A stretch of 64,000 nt of DNA, from positions 186,001 through 250,000 of the forward strand of contig JAFSRP010000018.1 in NCBI GenBank assembly GCA_017446045.1, in the 5' to 3' direction. How positions within the stretch are numbered: the first letter of the stretch is position 1; each line of letters opens with the position of its first letter. Origin of the DNA: Lachnospiraceae bacterium (lineage in GTDB: Bacteria; Bacillota; Clostridia; Lachnospirales; Lachnospiraceae). A program made the position numbers and the translations under genes. A model generated the notes under the pieces. It searched no databases. It worked only from the letters and a program-made list of their open reading frames with translations, and had not been told where the DNA came from. Below are positions 1 to 9,536 of the stretch, piece by piece.

Positions 1-2
1 AA

Positions 3-218
3 GATCTGGACAGGATCAATGAACTCTATCATAAATCCAAGTCTGCTGCAGGCCTGACCGTTGCGGAGAAAGCAGAGCAGACGACGCTTCGCCAGAAATA
101 TATCGCAGCTGTACGTGCTTCCCTGAGAAGCAATCTGGACATTATCGACATCCAGGAAGAGGACGGTTCCGTTACCAATCTCGGCGAGAGATACAATCCC
201 ACCGGCCTTGACCGCTGA
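3..218 (+). CDS. DUF896 (YnzC-like) small protein, 3' end only
   Basis: The reading frame is open from the window edge to a TGA at 216-218 and gives 71 residues with no start in view, so the gene is truncated by the window. The sequence, beginning LDRINELYHKSK and continuing with LRQKYIAAVR, SLRSNLD and a C-terminal GERYNPTGLDR, matches the DUF896 family: short helical cytosolic proteins of Firmicutes whose best known members are YnzC and YozC of Bacillus subtilis. Their molecular function is not established. The HAD gene starts 20 nt downstream, so the two may be cotranscribed. Confidence 0.8.
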   Translation, partial: DLDRINELYHKSKSAAGLTVAEKAEQTTLRQKYIAAVRASLRSNLDIIDIQEEDGSVTNLGERYNPTGLDR

Positions 219-237
219 TGCCTTTTGGGAGCGGACA

Positions 238-978
238 ATGAAGAAGCTTTATGATTCGATCATTTTCGATGTTGACGGGACGCTTTGGGATGCCACAGAA
301 ACCATGGCAAGAGCCTATTCCGCCGCATCAGAAGAAATGAGCCGCAAATACAGGGAAAAGGGCATTATGCTGGAACCGAAGACCTTTACGGGTGAGGCGA
401 TCCGGCGTGAACTGGGACAACCCACTATCGAGATCTTTCATCATCTGTATCCGGAGCTGGAAGATCTGTTTGCTTCCGTATACGGCACGAACGGACCATC
501 CCGACCATGCAGGACAGCAGAGAGCGACGAGAAGGCGGAAACCGCGAGGAAGGACATCATGGATGTCTCCATCGTATATGAATATGATTACCTTCGCCGG
601 TATGGTTGCCATCTGTATGACAGGCTCAGAGAGACCTTGGAAGTGCTTGGCAGAGAATATCCTTTGTTTATCGTTTCCAACTGCGAAAAGGGGTATATTG
701 AGCTGTTTACAGGATTTTCCGGGACGGGAGAATTGTTTACGGACTGGCTCTGCTATGGCGACACCCTGGAGGAAAAGGACCGTACGATCCGCATCATGAT
801 GGACCGGCATCGTCTGGAAAAGCCGGTTTATGTGGGTGACATTCTGAAGGACGCTTTGAGTTCCCGCCGGGCCGGCGTAGGATTCATATGGGCTTCCTAC
901 GGCTTCGGGGAAGTTCCGCCGGAGCTATATGACCACAGGATCGAAACCTTTGCGGATCTATGCGCATTACTGTGCTGA
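238..978 (+). CDS. HAD-superfamily hydrolase (PGP/beta-phosphoglucomutase-like)
   Basis: This encodes 246 residues. HAD motif I is seen as FDVDGTLWDA near residue 10, a Ser-containing motif II as IVSNCEKGY near 150, and motif III/IV as KPVYVGDILKDAL with the GDxxxD acidic pair near 200. A helical cap of the phosphoglycolate phosphatase or beta-phosphoglucomutase type lies between. It should be a soluble Mg-dependent phosphatase or phosphomutase, but the substrate cannot be read from the sequence. The open frame extends upstream to a TTG at 208 that overlaps the DUF896 gene. The ATG at 238 is preferred because it has GGGAGCGG just upstream and begins directly at the HAD beta-strand. miaB follows after 17 nt. 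Confidence 0.82.
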   Translation: MKKLYDSIIFDVDGTLWDATETMARAYSAASEEMSRKYREKGIMLEPKTFTGEAIRRELGQPTIEIFHHLYPELEDLFASVYGTNGPSRPCRTAESDEKAETARKDIMDVSIVYEYDYLRRYGCHLYDRLRETLEVLGREYPLFIVSNCEKGYIELFTGFSGTGELFTDWLCYGDTLEEKDRTIRIMMDRHRLEKPVYVGDILKDALSSRRAGVGFIWASYGFGEVPPELYDHRIETFADLCALLC

Positions 979-995
979 ACAGCGTTTGAAACTAT

Positions 996-2633
996 ATGGC
1001 TATTTCTGATCACATCAACTTCATAGACGATTCCGTCCTTTCATCTGCTCCGGCAGAAGAACCCGCCCGCCAGTTGTATTTTATCCGCTGTCTGCAGGCG
1101 TTGTTTTCGTCCGGCACTGCAGTATCCCGAACGCCTACAGCCGCGATCATTACATTCGGCTGTCAGATGAATGCCCGGGATTCTGAAAAACTGGATGGTA
1201 TACTCCGGGAACTGGGGTTTGATATTACGGGGAACGAACTGGATGCAGATCTGGTACTTTTCAATACCTGCACTGTCCGGGAAAACGCAAATGAACATCT
1301 GTACGGACGCCTGGGGCGGCTCAAAAACGCGAAGAAAGAGCAGCCTGAGCGCATCATCGGTGTGTGCGGCTGCATGATGCAGGAAGCCGACGAAGTGGAA
1401 AAACTTCGTGTCAGATACCCATATGTCGACCTTATTTTCGGCACACATAATCTCTACAAATTCCCCGAGCTCTTATTCCTGCTGCAAAGAAAACGTGCCG
1501 GTTTTATAGACCGTCTGGAAGAGGCCAGCGCCGGAAATGTCATACTGACGGATTCCACTGCAGACGCAGACCGTTATGAAAAGCTTCTCCGATATGGAAG
1601 CGGGACAGCCGTGTGCAAAGAGAAGACCATATCGTCAAAGAATGCCAAGGATCTGGTCAAACTAAGCAGAAGACCCCTGATCTCTGTATGGAAAGACAGC
1701 AGTGATATTGTGGAAGATCTGCCGCAGCATCGGAAATACCCGTTCAAACAGGGGATCAACATCATGTTCGGGTGCAACAATTTCTGTTCCTACTGCATCG
1801 TTCCCTATGTACGCGGCAGGGAAAAAAGCCGCACACCCGAAGAGATATTACGCGAGATCCGCAGCGCCGCTTCAGACGGTGTAAAGGAGATCATGCTGCT
1901 GGGACAGAATGTCAATTCCTATCACGGCAGCATCCGTTTTCCTGAACTTCTTAAGAGGGTGGATGCGCTTGCGGATGAGACCGGCATCGAAAGGATCCGT
2001 TTCATGACTTCCCATCCCAAGGACCTTTCCGATGAACTGATCGATGTTATGGCAGAGTCCGGACATGTATGTCATCAGTTCCATCTTCCGCTGCAATCAG
2101 GCTCGTCATACATTCTGGAACGCATGAACCGGCATTATGATAAGGCGCGTTTTCTGGACCGTGCCGCTCGTCTTAAAGAAGCTATTCCGGATATTTCTAT
2201 CAGCACAGACATCATTGTCGGCTTTCCGGGTGAAACGGAAGAGGATTTTCTGGAGACTCTGGACGTGGTACGTCAGATACGGTTTGATGCTGCATTTACC
2301 TTTATCTACAGCAAAAGGGAAGGCACGCCCGCGGCATCTTATGAGGACCAGGTCGATCCGGACGTGATCAAAGAGCGTTTTGACAGGCTTCTCGCCCTTC
2401 AGAATCGGATCACTGCCGAAAACCTGGAAAAGCTGAAAGGAGAAGTTCTGCCGGTCCTGTTTGAAGAAGTCAGCGATTACGATCCGCTGATGATCTCAGG
2501 CAAACTGGAAAACTCGACCACCGTCCATGTGCCTGCGGATATCGTCGATCAGCCGTCACTGATCGGGACGATCCGTCAGGTGCGCCTTGAAGAAACACAT
2601 GGTTTCTATTACAGCGGACACATCGCAGATTGA
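996..2633 (+). CDS. miaB: tRNA-2-methylthio-N6-dimethylallyladenosine synthase
   Basis: This is a radical SAM methylthiotransferase that converts i6A37 of tRNAs to ms2i6A37, acting after MiaA, which is encoded further down this cluster. It has 545 residues. The N-terminal UPF0004 domain carries cysteines 56 (FGCQMN), 92 (NTCTVREN) and 126 (CGCMMQ) for one 4Fe-4S cluster. The radical SAM motif CxxxCxxC is at 260, 264 and 267 (GCNNFCSYC). A TRAM domain closes the C-terminus. The protein is longer than usual because about 60 extra residues (roughly 168-226) lie between the UPF0004 and radical SAM domains. The 45-residue N-terminal lead is normal for clostridial MiaB. Confidence 0.95.
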   Translation: MAISDHINFIDDSVLSSAPAEEPARQLYFIRCLQALFSSGTAVSRTPTAAIITFGCQMNARDSEKLDGILRELGFDITGNELDADLVLFNTCTVRENANEHLYGRLGRLKNAKKEQPERIIGVCGCMMQEADEVEKLRVRYPYVDLIFGTHNLYKFPELLFLLQRKRAGFIDRLEEASAGNVILTDSTADADRYEKLLRYGSGTAVCKEKTISSKNAKDLVKLSRRPLISVWKDSSDIVEDLPQHRKYPFKQGINIMFGCNNFCSYCIVPYVRGREKSRTPEEILREIRSAASDGVKEIMLLGQNVNSYHGSIRFPELLKRVDALADETGIERIRFMTSHPKDLSDELIDVMAESGHVCHQFHLPLQSGSSYILERMNRHYDKARFLDRAARLKEAIPDISISTDIIVGFPGETEEDFLETLDVVRQIRFDAAFTFIYSKREGTPAASYEDQVDPDVIKERFDRLLALQNRITAENLEKLKGEVLPVLFEEVSDYDPLMISGKLENSTTVHVPADIVDQPSLIGTIRQVRLEETHGFYYSGHIAD

Positions 2634-2677
2634 TTTTTCCTATTTTCCAAATGACGGAGAAAGTCAGAGGAACCGCA

Positions 2678-5323
2678 ATGTCCACACAGAAAATGTCGCC
2701 CATGATGGCGCAGTATCTGGAAACCAAAAAAGAATACCCCGACTGTGTCCTTTTCTTCAGGATCGGTGATTTCTATGAGATGTTTTTCGACGACGCAAAG
2801 ATCGGCGCCGAGGAACTTGACCTTGTGCTTACCGGCAAGGACTGCGGTCTTGAAGAACGGGCTCCCATGTGCGGGATCCCATATCATGCAGCGGATAACT
2901 ACATTGCCCGTCTGGTCAGAAAAGGATATAAGGTAGCCATCGGCGAACAGGTAGAAGATCCGAAACTGGCCAAGGGGATCGTGAAGCGGTCAGTGATCCG
3001 TGTGGTCACTCCCGGGACACTTACCGAAAATGAAGCGCTGGACGACAGCCGCAATAATTATCTGATGTGCATTGCATATATCTGCGGTTGTTTTGGCATC
3101 TCCGCGATCGATGTCAGCACCGGGGATTATTACGTGACCCAGGTCGAGGAGCTGAAGGAGCTCTACGATGAGATCAATCGTTTTATGCCCTCCGAGATCA
3201 TCTGCAACGCCGCGTTTTTGTTAAGCGGCGCGGATATCGGTCTCCTTACGGACAGATGGAACGTGACGCCCACGGAGACACCGGCGAATTACTTTGATGA
3301 GGAACGCTGTCTGCATTTGCTGGAAGAACACTTTCATGCCGATACGGCAGGCCTTGGCCTGAAGGATCTGTTCGCCGGCACCATTGCGGCCGGTGCTGTT
3401 CTCAAATACGTCTACGATACACAGTTTTCCACCGCGGAATACATCACTGCGATACGACCGTACAGTACCTCCGAATACATGGTCATCGATACGGCGACCA
3501 TGCGCAATCTGGAACTTTTAGAATCCATGCGCGACAAGGACAGAAAGGGAACACTGCTCTGGGTCCTCGATAAGACCAAAACGGCTATGGGTTCCCGTTA
3601 TCTGAGAACGATCATTTCCCAGCCGCTGCTGAAAAAAGCCCAGATCGAAGAACGGCAGGATGCCGTCCGGGATCTGAATGAACGCTTTATTGACCGTGAG
3701 GAGCTGATGGAATATCTGCGCCCGGTGTATGACCTGGAACGCCTTTTGGCCAAGTTCAGCACCAGACGCGCGAATGCACTCGACCTTCTGGCATTCCGGC
3801 AGTCCATCAGCATGCTGCCTGCGGTTAAAAATCTTTTGTCGACTTTTGAATCAGGGCTTCTGACGAGGCTTTCCGCCGAACTGGATCCCTTGGCGGATCT
3901 TTTTGCGCTGTTGGAAATGTCGATCGATCCTGATGCATCAGCATCTGTCCGTGACGGCGGAATTATTCTGGGCGGTTATAATGACGAAGTCGATCGGCTC
4001 CGCGCTTCCAAGACAGAAGGACGCCGCTGGCTGCTCGATCTCGAGAATGAAGAGCGTGAGAAGACCGGTATCCGTACACTGAAAGTAAAATACAATAAAA
4101 ATTTCGGTTACTGCATCGAGGTGAGCAACAGTTTCCGATCGCAGGTCCCGGAATACTTTCTGCGCAAGCAGACGCTTACCACAGGGGAACGCTATACGAC
4201 TGAACGATTGGAAGAGCTTTCCTCTGATATTCTTGGCGCGGACGAAAAGCTGAAAAGCCTTGAATACGACCTGTTTCTGGAGATCGAAGACAGGGTGGCG
4301 CAGGAAGCGGTCCGCATCCAGGCTACCGCAAAAGCTGTCGCGTATCTGGATGTTCTCTGCTCGCTTTCTGCTGTTGCCATGCGCAACCGTTATGTCTGCC
4401 CGAAGATCAATGAGCAGGGGCGGATCGACATCCGGGACGGACGGCATCCCGTAGTGGAACTGATGCTGAAAGACGGTTCCTTCATTGCCAACGATACGCT
4501 TCTTACCAACGGGTCTGACCGGATCGCGATCATTACCGGCCCCAACATGGCCGGAAAATCGACATATATGCGTCAGGTCGCCCTGATCACACTTATGGCG
4601 CAGATCGGATCCTTTGTACCTGCCCGCAGTGCCGATATCGGTATCTGTGACAGGATCTTTACACGCGTCGGCGCATCGGATGACCTGGCCAGCGGACAAT
4701 CCACCTTCATGGTGGAGATGACAGAAGTAGCAAATATTCTCCGCAACGCAACGGATAAGAGCCTCCTCATCCTGGACGAGATCGGACGCGGCACTTCCAC
4801 GTACGATGGGCTTTCCATCGCATGGGCTGTCGTCGAATATATCAGCGATAAAAAGAAGCTGGGAGCGAAAGCGCTGTTTGCCACACACTATCATGAACTG
4901 ACGGAGCTGGAAGGAAAGATCAAAGGCGTGCACAATTACTGCATCGCTGTAAGGGAAAATGAAGATGATCTCATCTTTCTCAGAAAGATCGTACCCGGCG
5001 GAGCAGACAAATCCTATGGCATTGCCGTAGCAAAGCTCGCCGGTGTTCCTGCGCAGGTCACGGACCGCGCTTCAGAGATCGCGGAGGAGCTCGCACTGTC
5101 GGACATCACACAGGCAGCTTCCCGGATAAGGGCGCCGCAGCCCGAAGAAACGAAGGCAGACACGAACACGTCCGGACCGGAAAAAAGCATCCCCGCGGGA
5201 GAGCTGCAAAAACAGCAGAAAGAAGTGATCAAACAGATCCGGGACCTGGACCTGACCAGATTCACCCCTATGGAAGCCTTTTTCCTGCTGAATGAACTGC
5301 AGGGGAAACTCAGGCAGCCATAA
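2678..5323 (+). CDS. mutS: DNA mismatch repair protein MutS
   Basis: This is the mismatch-recognition ATPase of methyl-independent repair. The 881-residue protein has the N-terminal mismatch-binding domain with the Phe-X-Glu wedge (RIGDFYEMF), connector, lever and clamp domains, and a C-terminal ABC-type ATPase with Walker A GPNMAGKST near residue 621, the signature STFMVEM, and Walker B LLILDEIGRGTST. The C-terminal tail (HLTRFTPMEA-like, FLLNELQ) is the usual MutS1 end. The frame is open from a TTG at 2630 and has another ATG at 2651. I place the start at ATG 2678 because AGAGG sits 7 nt before it and the homologous N-terminus begins there. It lies 44 nt after miaB and 63 nt before mutL. 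Confidence 0.96.
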   Translation: MSTQKMSPMMAQYLETKKEYPDCVLFFRIGDFYEMFFDDAKIGAEELDLVLTGKDCGLEERAPMCGIPYHAADNYIARLVRKGYKVAIGEQVEDPKLAKGIVKRSVIRVVTPGTLTENEALDDSRNNYLMCIAYICGCFGISAIDVSTGDYYVTQVEELKELYDEINRFMPSEIICNAAFLLSGADIGLLTDRWNVTPTETPANYFDEERCLHLLEEHFHADTAGLGLKDLFAGTIAAGAVLKYVYDTQFSTAEYITAIRPYSTSEYMVIDTATMRNLELLESMRDKDRKGTLLWVLDKTKTAMGSRYLRTIISQPLLKKAQIEERQDAVRDLNERFIDREELMEYLRPVYDLERLLAKFSTRRANALDLLAFRQSISMLPAVKNLLSTFESGLLTRLSAELDPLADLFALLEMSIDPDASASVRDGGIILGGYNDEVDRLRASKTEGRRWLLDLENEEREKTGIRTLKVKYNKNFGYCIEVSNSFRSQVPEYFLRKQTLTTGERYTTERLEELSSDILGADEKLKSLEYDLFLEIEDRVAQEAVRIQATAKAVAYLDVLCSLSAVAMRNRYVCPKINEQGRIDIRDGRHPVVELMLKDGSFIANDTLLTNGSDRIAIITGPNMAGKSTYMRQVALITLMAQIGSFVPARSADIGICDRIFTRVGASDDLASGQSTFMVEMTEVANILRNATDKSLLILDEIGRGTSTYDGLSIAWAVVEYISDKKKLGAKALFATHYHELTELEGKIKGVHNYCIAVRENEDDLIFLRKIVPGGADKSYGIAVAKLAGVPAQVTDRASEIAEELALSDITQAASRIRAPQPEETKADTNTSGPEKSIPAGELQKQQKEVIKQIRDLDLTRFTPMEAFFLLNELQGKLRQP

Positions 5324-5386
5324 ATCAGGCGGGAACGAAGATAAGGGAGCATATACCGACTTTTCCGTGTTTCAGGGGTAATTGCC

Positions 5387-7204
5387 ATGATCCATATTCT
5401 CAGTAAGGAAACCATAGATAAGATCGCTGCCGGCGAGGTCGCGGAACGTCCGCAAAGCGTTGTGAAGGAACTTCTGGACAATGCCGTTGACGCGGGGGCC
5501 GATGCAGTCAGCATAGAGATACGCGGAGGCGGACTGGAACTGATCCGGGTCACCGACAACGGCTGCGGCATTCCGAAAAATGAAGTGCCGACTGCTTTTG
5601 TGCGGCATGCCACTTCCAAGCTGGAGACCGCGGAAGACATCGATCATATCAGGACGATGGGATTTCGGGGTGAAGCACTTGCTTCTATTGCAGCGGTATC
5701 TGATGTGGAACTGATCACCCGTACCGGCGATGACCTGACCGGACTGCTGTACAGGATCCGGGAGGGAAGAGAAGTGTCTTCCAGGGAAGTGGGGGCACCC
5801 GAAGGAACGACTGTAGTGGTTCGGGATTTCCTCCTGAATGTTCCCGTACGGCGTCAGTTCCTGAAATCTCCTTCTGTAGAAAGTTCATATATCATCGATA
5901 CTGTGGAAAAAGCAGCCCTTTCCCATCCGGACATCAGTTTTTCCCTGACAGTCGATGGCCGGAGCCATCTTCACAGCTCCGGCAACGGGAGACTGAAGGA
6001 TGTGATCTACATCATTTACGGGCAGGAGGTCACTGCCAACCTGATGGAGGTCTCTTTCGTCTCCGGCATGACAAAGGTTGCGGGATATGCCGGAAAACCT
6101 GTTATTTCGCGAAGCAAACGGGATTATGAAGTGTTTTTTGTAAATGGCCGTCCGATCCATTCCGATGTTCTGCAAAAGGCGGCGGAGGATGCATTCGCGC
6201 CTTTTATGATGCAGCACAGGTTCCCTATGGTCATTCTGGATATTCAGCTGCTGCCGGAAGAAGTCGATGTCAATGTGCATCCGCGCAAGACAGAAGTGCG
6301 TTTTGCAGACAGCCCGGCCATATACGAAACTGTGAAAGAGGCACTGACCGGCGCGCTTTCAAAGCGGGAGCACATCGTAGACGCCGGAGCCGCGGGAAAC
6401 GACCGTCATGAGCCTGTAAGACACGCCTATGCCTCCGTTCCTGTTCCTTCGGACTCTCTGCCCGGCAGAGATCCGCTGCCCTTTGAGACAAAACGTCAGT
6501 TTGACTATGTTTCCGATATCGTAGAAGAACTGCGTAAGGCAGGACCTTTGTCAGCCCGGATGCTGAAAGAAGGATCAGAGGAGACCTCTGAACATGAAGA
6601 GTCCCGTTTTCTTGATCCGGCTGCCGCTCCCTCTTTCAAGATGATCGGACAGGTCTTTGAGACCTACTGGATCATAGAATACCGGGACGAGATGTATCTG
6701 ATCGACCAGCATGCCGCCCACGAAAAAGTCAACTATGAGCGCTTTACAAAACTGATCCGTTCTCATGCGGTCAGTTCCCAGATGCTTTTTCCGCCGGTCG
6801 TACTGACCCTGAGTCCAAGGGAAGCGGCACTTTTGGAAAAGAATGCAGAGGCTTTTGAACATCTCGGGTATGAAATAGAAGAAGCCGGGGACAGAGATTA
6901 TATTGTACGTGCTGTTCCTTCGAATCTGCCGGAAATAGGAGATGAAGCGGTGCTGAAGGATCTGATCCAGAGCATGAGTGAAGAAACGCGCGGCATCACT
7001 TCCGGCCTTCTTGAAGACAAGATCGCTTCCATGTCATGCAAGGCGGCTGTTAAAGGCAGCCGTCCCTTATCCATGCAGGAAATGAAGGCTCTGATCAGTG
7101 AACTCCTGACCCTGGACAACCCGTATGCCTGCCCCCACGGAAGACCCACGATCGCCAGATGGTCCAGGTCCGACCTGGATAAGATCTTTAAACGCATCGT
7201 CTGA
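5387..7204 (+). CDS. mutL: DNA mismatch repair protein MutL with endonuclease motif
   Basis: This is the MutS partner that licenses strand removal. The 605 residues begin with the GHKL ATPase domain: KIAAGEV, the Mg/ATP motif ELLDNAVDAGA, DNGCGI and the lid GFRGEAL. A variable linker follows at about 330-420. The C-terminal dimerisation domain carries DQHAAHEKVNYE, the DQHAx2Ex4E metal motif of nicking MutL proteins, and C-terminal CPHGRPT. The nicking motif fits an organism without MutH, where MutL itself cuts the new strand. The stop codon at 7202-7204 is one base before the miaA start, so the two are probably translationally coupled. Confidence 0.96.
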   Translation: MIHILSKETIDKIAAGEVAERPQSVVKELLDNAVDAGADAVSIEIRGGGLELIRVTDNGCGIPKNEVPTAFVRHATSKLETAEDIDHIRTMGFRGEALASIAAVSDVELITRTGDDLTGLLYRIREGREVSSREVGAPEGTTVVVRDFLLNVPVRRQFLKSPSVESSYIIDTVEKAALSHPDISFSLTVDGRSHLHSSGNGRLKDVIYIIYGQEVTANLMEVSFVSGMTKVAGYAGKPVISRSKRDYEVFFVNGRPIHSDVLQKAAEDAFAPFMMQHRFPMVILDIQLLPEEVDVNVHPRKTEVRFADSPAIYETVKEALTGALSKREHIVDAGAAGNDRHEPVRHAYASVPVPSDSLPGRDPLPFETKRQFDYVSDIVEELRKAGPLSARMLKEGSEETSEHEESRFLDPAAAPSFKMIGQVFETYWIIEYRDEMYLIDQHAAHEKVNYERFTKLIRSHAVSSQMLFPPVVLTLSPREAALLEKNAEAFEHLGYEIEEAGDRDYIVRAVPSNLPEIGDEAVLKDLIQSMSEETRGITSGLLEDKIASMSCKAAVKGSRPLSMQEMKALISELLTLDNPYACPHGRPTIARWSRSDLDKIFKRIV

Positions 7205-7205
7205 C

Positions 7206-8213
7206 ATGAATAATATCGAATCCCTGTCAAATCAGCATACAGGTTCCGCCAGGGCCCGGGTGATCGTGATCACCGGGCCGACCGCCACGGGCAAAAGCGG
7301 AGCAGCGGTACGGCTTGCAAAGGAGATCGGCGGCGAAATCATATCTGCCGACAGTATGCAGGTCTATAAAGGGATGGATATCGGATCCGCAAAGATCACT
7401 GAGGAAGAAATGGAGGGCATCCCCCATCATCTGATCGATATTCTCGATCCCCGTGAGGAGTACAGTGCGGCGCGCTTTCGCGAAATGGCTTCAGAAGCCA
7501 TCACCGAGATCGTTTCGCGCGGTCATATTCCTGTGATCTGCGGCGGCACCGGTTTTTATATCCAGGCGCTTCTGTACGGGATCGATTTTACGGAAGAGCC
7601 TGCAGAAGAAACGGAACGATACCGACAGGAACTGGAAACGCTGGCAGCTTCCGCAGGGCCGGACGGACTGTACGCAATGCTGCGGGAAGCAGATCCGGAA
7701 TCGGCAGAGGCAATAGACCCGCATAATGTGAAACGTGTAATGCGGGCACTCATGTTTTACCGTCTGCATGGCAGGAAGATCTCTGAGCACAACCGGGCGG
7801 AATCAGAAAAACGGCTGCACGGACAGGAACACTCTCCCTACGAATATCTGTTCTTTGTGCTGTATGGCGACCGGGAAAAGCTGTACCGTAAGATCGATGC
7901 GAGAGTCGACGAAATGCTTTCCGAAGGCCTGATCGAAGAGGCGCGGCGGCTGTATCCTTTGTTCTTTCAGGAAGGAAAAACAGACAGCTTTACTGCTGCC
8001 CAGGGCATCGGTTACAAAGAACTGTTTTCCTGGCTGTCGGGAGAGATCTCCCTGGAAGAAGCCGTAAGGCTTATAAAACGAAATACAAGACGATTCGCAA
8101 AACGGCAGCTGACCTGGTTCCGCCGTGAACGTAACGTGACCTGGATCAATATAGATGAAGGAGACCCTCTGGATGAAATCAGAAAACATATACAGATCGT
8201 TTGGGGTGGATGA
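7206..8213 (+). CDS. miaA: tRNA dimethylallyltransferase
   Basis: It transfers a dimethylallyl group from DMAPP to N6 of A37 in tRNAs reading UNN codons, making the substrate for MiaB. The 335-residue protein starts with a P-loop GPTATGKS near residue 25, then SADSMQVYKGMDIG and CGGTGFYI, all diagnostic of the family. The frame is open further upstream inside mutL, but ATG 7206 directly after the mutL stop is the only start that fits family length. The 3' end overlaps the next gene by 41 nt. miaA and miaB flanking mutS and mutL is a familiar Firmicutes arrangement. Confidence 0.95.
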   Translation: MNNIESLSNQHTGSARARVIVITGPTATGKSGAAVRLAKEIGGEIISADSMQVYKGMDIGSAKITEEEMEGIPHHLIDILDPREEYSAARFREMASEAITEIVSRGHIPVICGGTGFYIQALLYGIDFTEEPAEETERYRQELETLAASAGPDGLYAMLREADPESAEAIDPHNVKRVMRALMFYRLHGRKISEHNRAESEKRLHGQEHSPYEYLFFVLYGDREKLYRKIDARVDEMLSEGLIEEARRLYPLFFQEGKTDSFTAAQGIGYKELFSWLSGEISLEEAVRLIKRNTRRFAKRQLTWFRRERNVTWINIDEGDPLDEIRKHIQIVWGG

Positions 8214-9456
8214 CCGCATCGCCGCCCTCGCCGATGAAGCGGAAGAAAAGCTTCGCGAACGATTTGCGGGGATAGACCGCATTGCGGAGTACAATCAGCT
8301 GAAGGTCATACATGCCATGCAGGACAACGGCATTTCCGGCGCATGCATGCTGGAAACGACAGGTTATGGTTATGATGACCTTGGCAGAGACAAGCTGGAA
8401 CGGGTCTATGCCGATATTTTCCACGCGGAAGACGCTCTGGTGCGCAGCCAGATCGTCTGCGGCACCCATGCGCTCAGCATAGCATTGTCCGGCAATACAC
8501 GCCCCGGGGACGAGATCCTTTCTCCTGCAGGACTGCCTTATGATACTCTCCAGACTGTTCTGGGGCTGAACGGCGCCAGGGGCTCCCTGAAGGAATATGG
8601 AGTGAGTTTTCGCTCCGTTGACCTGCTGTCTGACGGCAGTTTCGATCATGAAGGAATCCGCGCTGCCATTCATGAGAATACACGCCTTGTAGAGATCCAG
8701 AGAAGCCGCGGATATGCGGACCGCCGGACATTTTCCGTAGAAGAGATCGGAGAACTGATCCGTTTTCTAAGAAGCATAAAACCTGATATGACGATCATGG
8801 TGGATAATTGCTACGGTGAGTTTACGGAACGCATCGAACCATGTGAGGCGGGAGCGGACATGGTCGTCGGCTCCCTGATCAAAAATCCCGGCGGCGGGAT
8901 CGCCCCGGTCGGCGGATATATTGCAGGTACCGAACGTTGTGTCGGAAATGCGGCTGCCCGCCTTACAGGTCCCGGTCTTGAAAAAGAGCTGGGTCCTTCC
9001 CTGGGGAACAACCGTCTTCTGTTCCAGGGGATCTTTCTTGCCCCGACGGTAACAGCCGGGGCTGTCAAAGGAGCGATCCTTGCGGCTTACGTCTTTGAAC
9101 AGCTCGGTTTCCGAACGGCACCTGCCTCATCGGAGCCCCGGTATGATATCATTGAGGCTGTTACGCTCGGCACTCCCGAGAAGGTCGTTTCGTTCTGCAG
9201 AGGCGTACAGCGGGCTGCAGCCGTGGATGCATTCGTCGCTCCGGAGCCGAGTCCGATGCCGGGGTATGAGAGTGATATCATCATGGCCAACGGCAGTTTT
9301 GTATCGGGTTCCTCCATAGAACTGAGTGCCGACGGCCCTCTTCGGGACCCGTATACGGTGTTTTTCCAGGGAGGTCTGACCTACCAGCACAGCAAGCTTG
9401 GTGTGGTCATGGCCGCGCAGCAGCTTCTGGATGACGGTCACCTTAAGAATTTATAA
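8173..9456 (+). CDS. PLP-dependent lyase of the YnbB / aluminium-resistance family
   Basis: This 427-residue protein belongs to the methionine gamma-lyase-like family of fold-type I PLP enzymes (COG4100, B. subtilis YnbB). Seen in it are the QDNGISGACMLETTGYGYDD N-terminal signature, the cofactor region SQIVCGTHALSIAL, and SLIKNPGGGIAP, whose Lys near residue 237 is the probable Schiff-base residue. Members are annotated as cystathionine beta-lyase-like or methionine gamma-lyase-like, and their physiological substrate is unsettled. The start at 8173 has AAGGAGA 8 nt upstream, inside the end of miaA. An alternative ATG at 8155 lacks this. Placement after miaA is common in Firmicutes. Confidence 0.88.
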   Translation: MKSENIYRSFGVDDRIAALADEAEEKLRERFAGIDRIAEYNQLKVIHAMQDNGISGACMLETTGYGYDDLGRDKLERVYADIFHAEDALVRSQIVCGTHALSIALSGNTRPGDEILSPAGLPYDTLQTVLGLNGARGSLKEYGVSFRSVDLLSDGSFDHEGIRAAIHENTRLVEIQRSRGYADRRTFSVEEIGELIRFLRSIKPDMTIMVDNCYGEFTERIEPCEAGADMVVGSLIKNPGGGIAPVGGYIAGTERCVGNAAARLTGPGLEKELGPSLGNNRLLFQGIFLAPTVTAGAVKGAILAAYVFEQLGFRTAPASSEPRYDIIEAVTLGTPEKVVSFCRGVQRAAAVDAFVAPEPSPMPGYESDIIMANGSFVSGSSIELSADGPLRDPYTVFFQGGLTYQHSKLGVVMAAQQLLDDGHLKNL

Positions 9457-9488
9457 AAAAACGGTATGATTCATTCACTCCGTTTTTG
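9457..9488 (+). terminator. Possible weak terminator after the miaA cluster
   Basis: AAAACGG and CCGTTTT arms separated by about 15 nt lie right after the stop of the PLP-lyase gene, ending in a short T-run. The loop is long and the stem partly A/T, so read-through into radC is possible. Confidence 0.35.
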
Positions 9489-9491
9489 AAG

Positions 9492-9502
9492 TATGGTAGA
9501 AT
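9492..9502 (+). promoter_or_regulatory. Extended -10 promoter element for radC
   Basis: TATGGTAGAAT is an extended -10 (TG at -14/-15 plus TAGAAT at 9497-9502). It predicts a start of transcription near 9509. That rules out the ATG at 9501 as the radC start and favours ATG 9537. Confidence 0.5.
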
Positions 9503-9536
9503 GAATCCGTGTTCGTCCGGTCCGGCAGGACAACTG

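Noticed and set aside
3938-4933. A 331-codon open frame antisense to mutS
   Set aside because: mutS is fully conserved on the other strand. Long antisense frames arise from codon bias in this base composition, and this one lacks a ribosome site and any motif.
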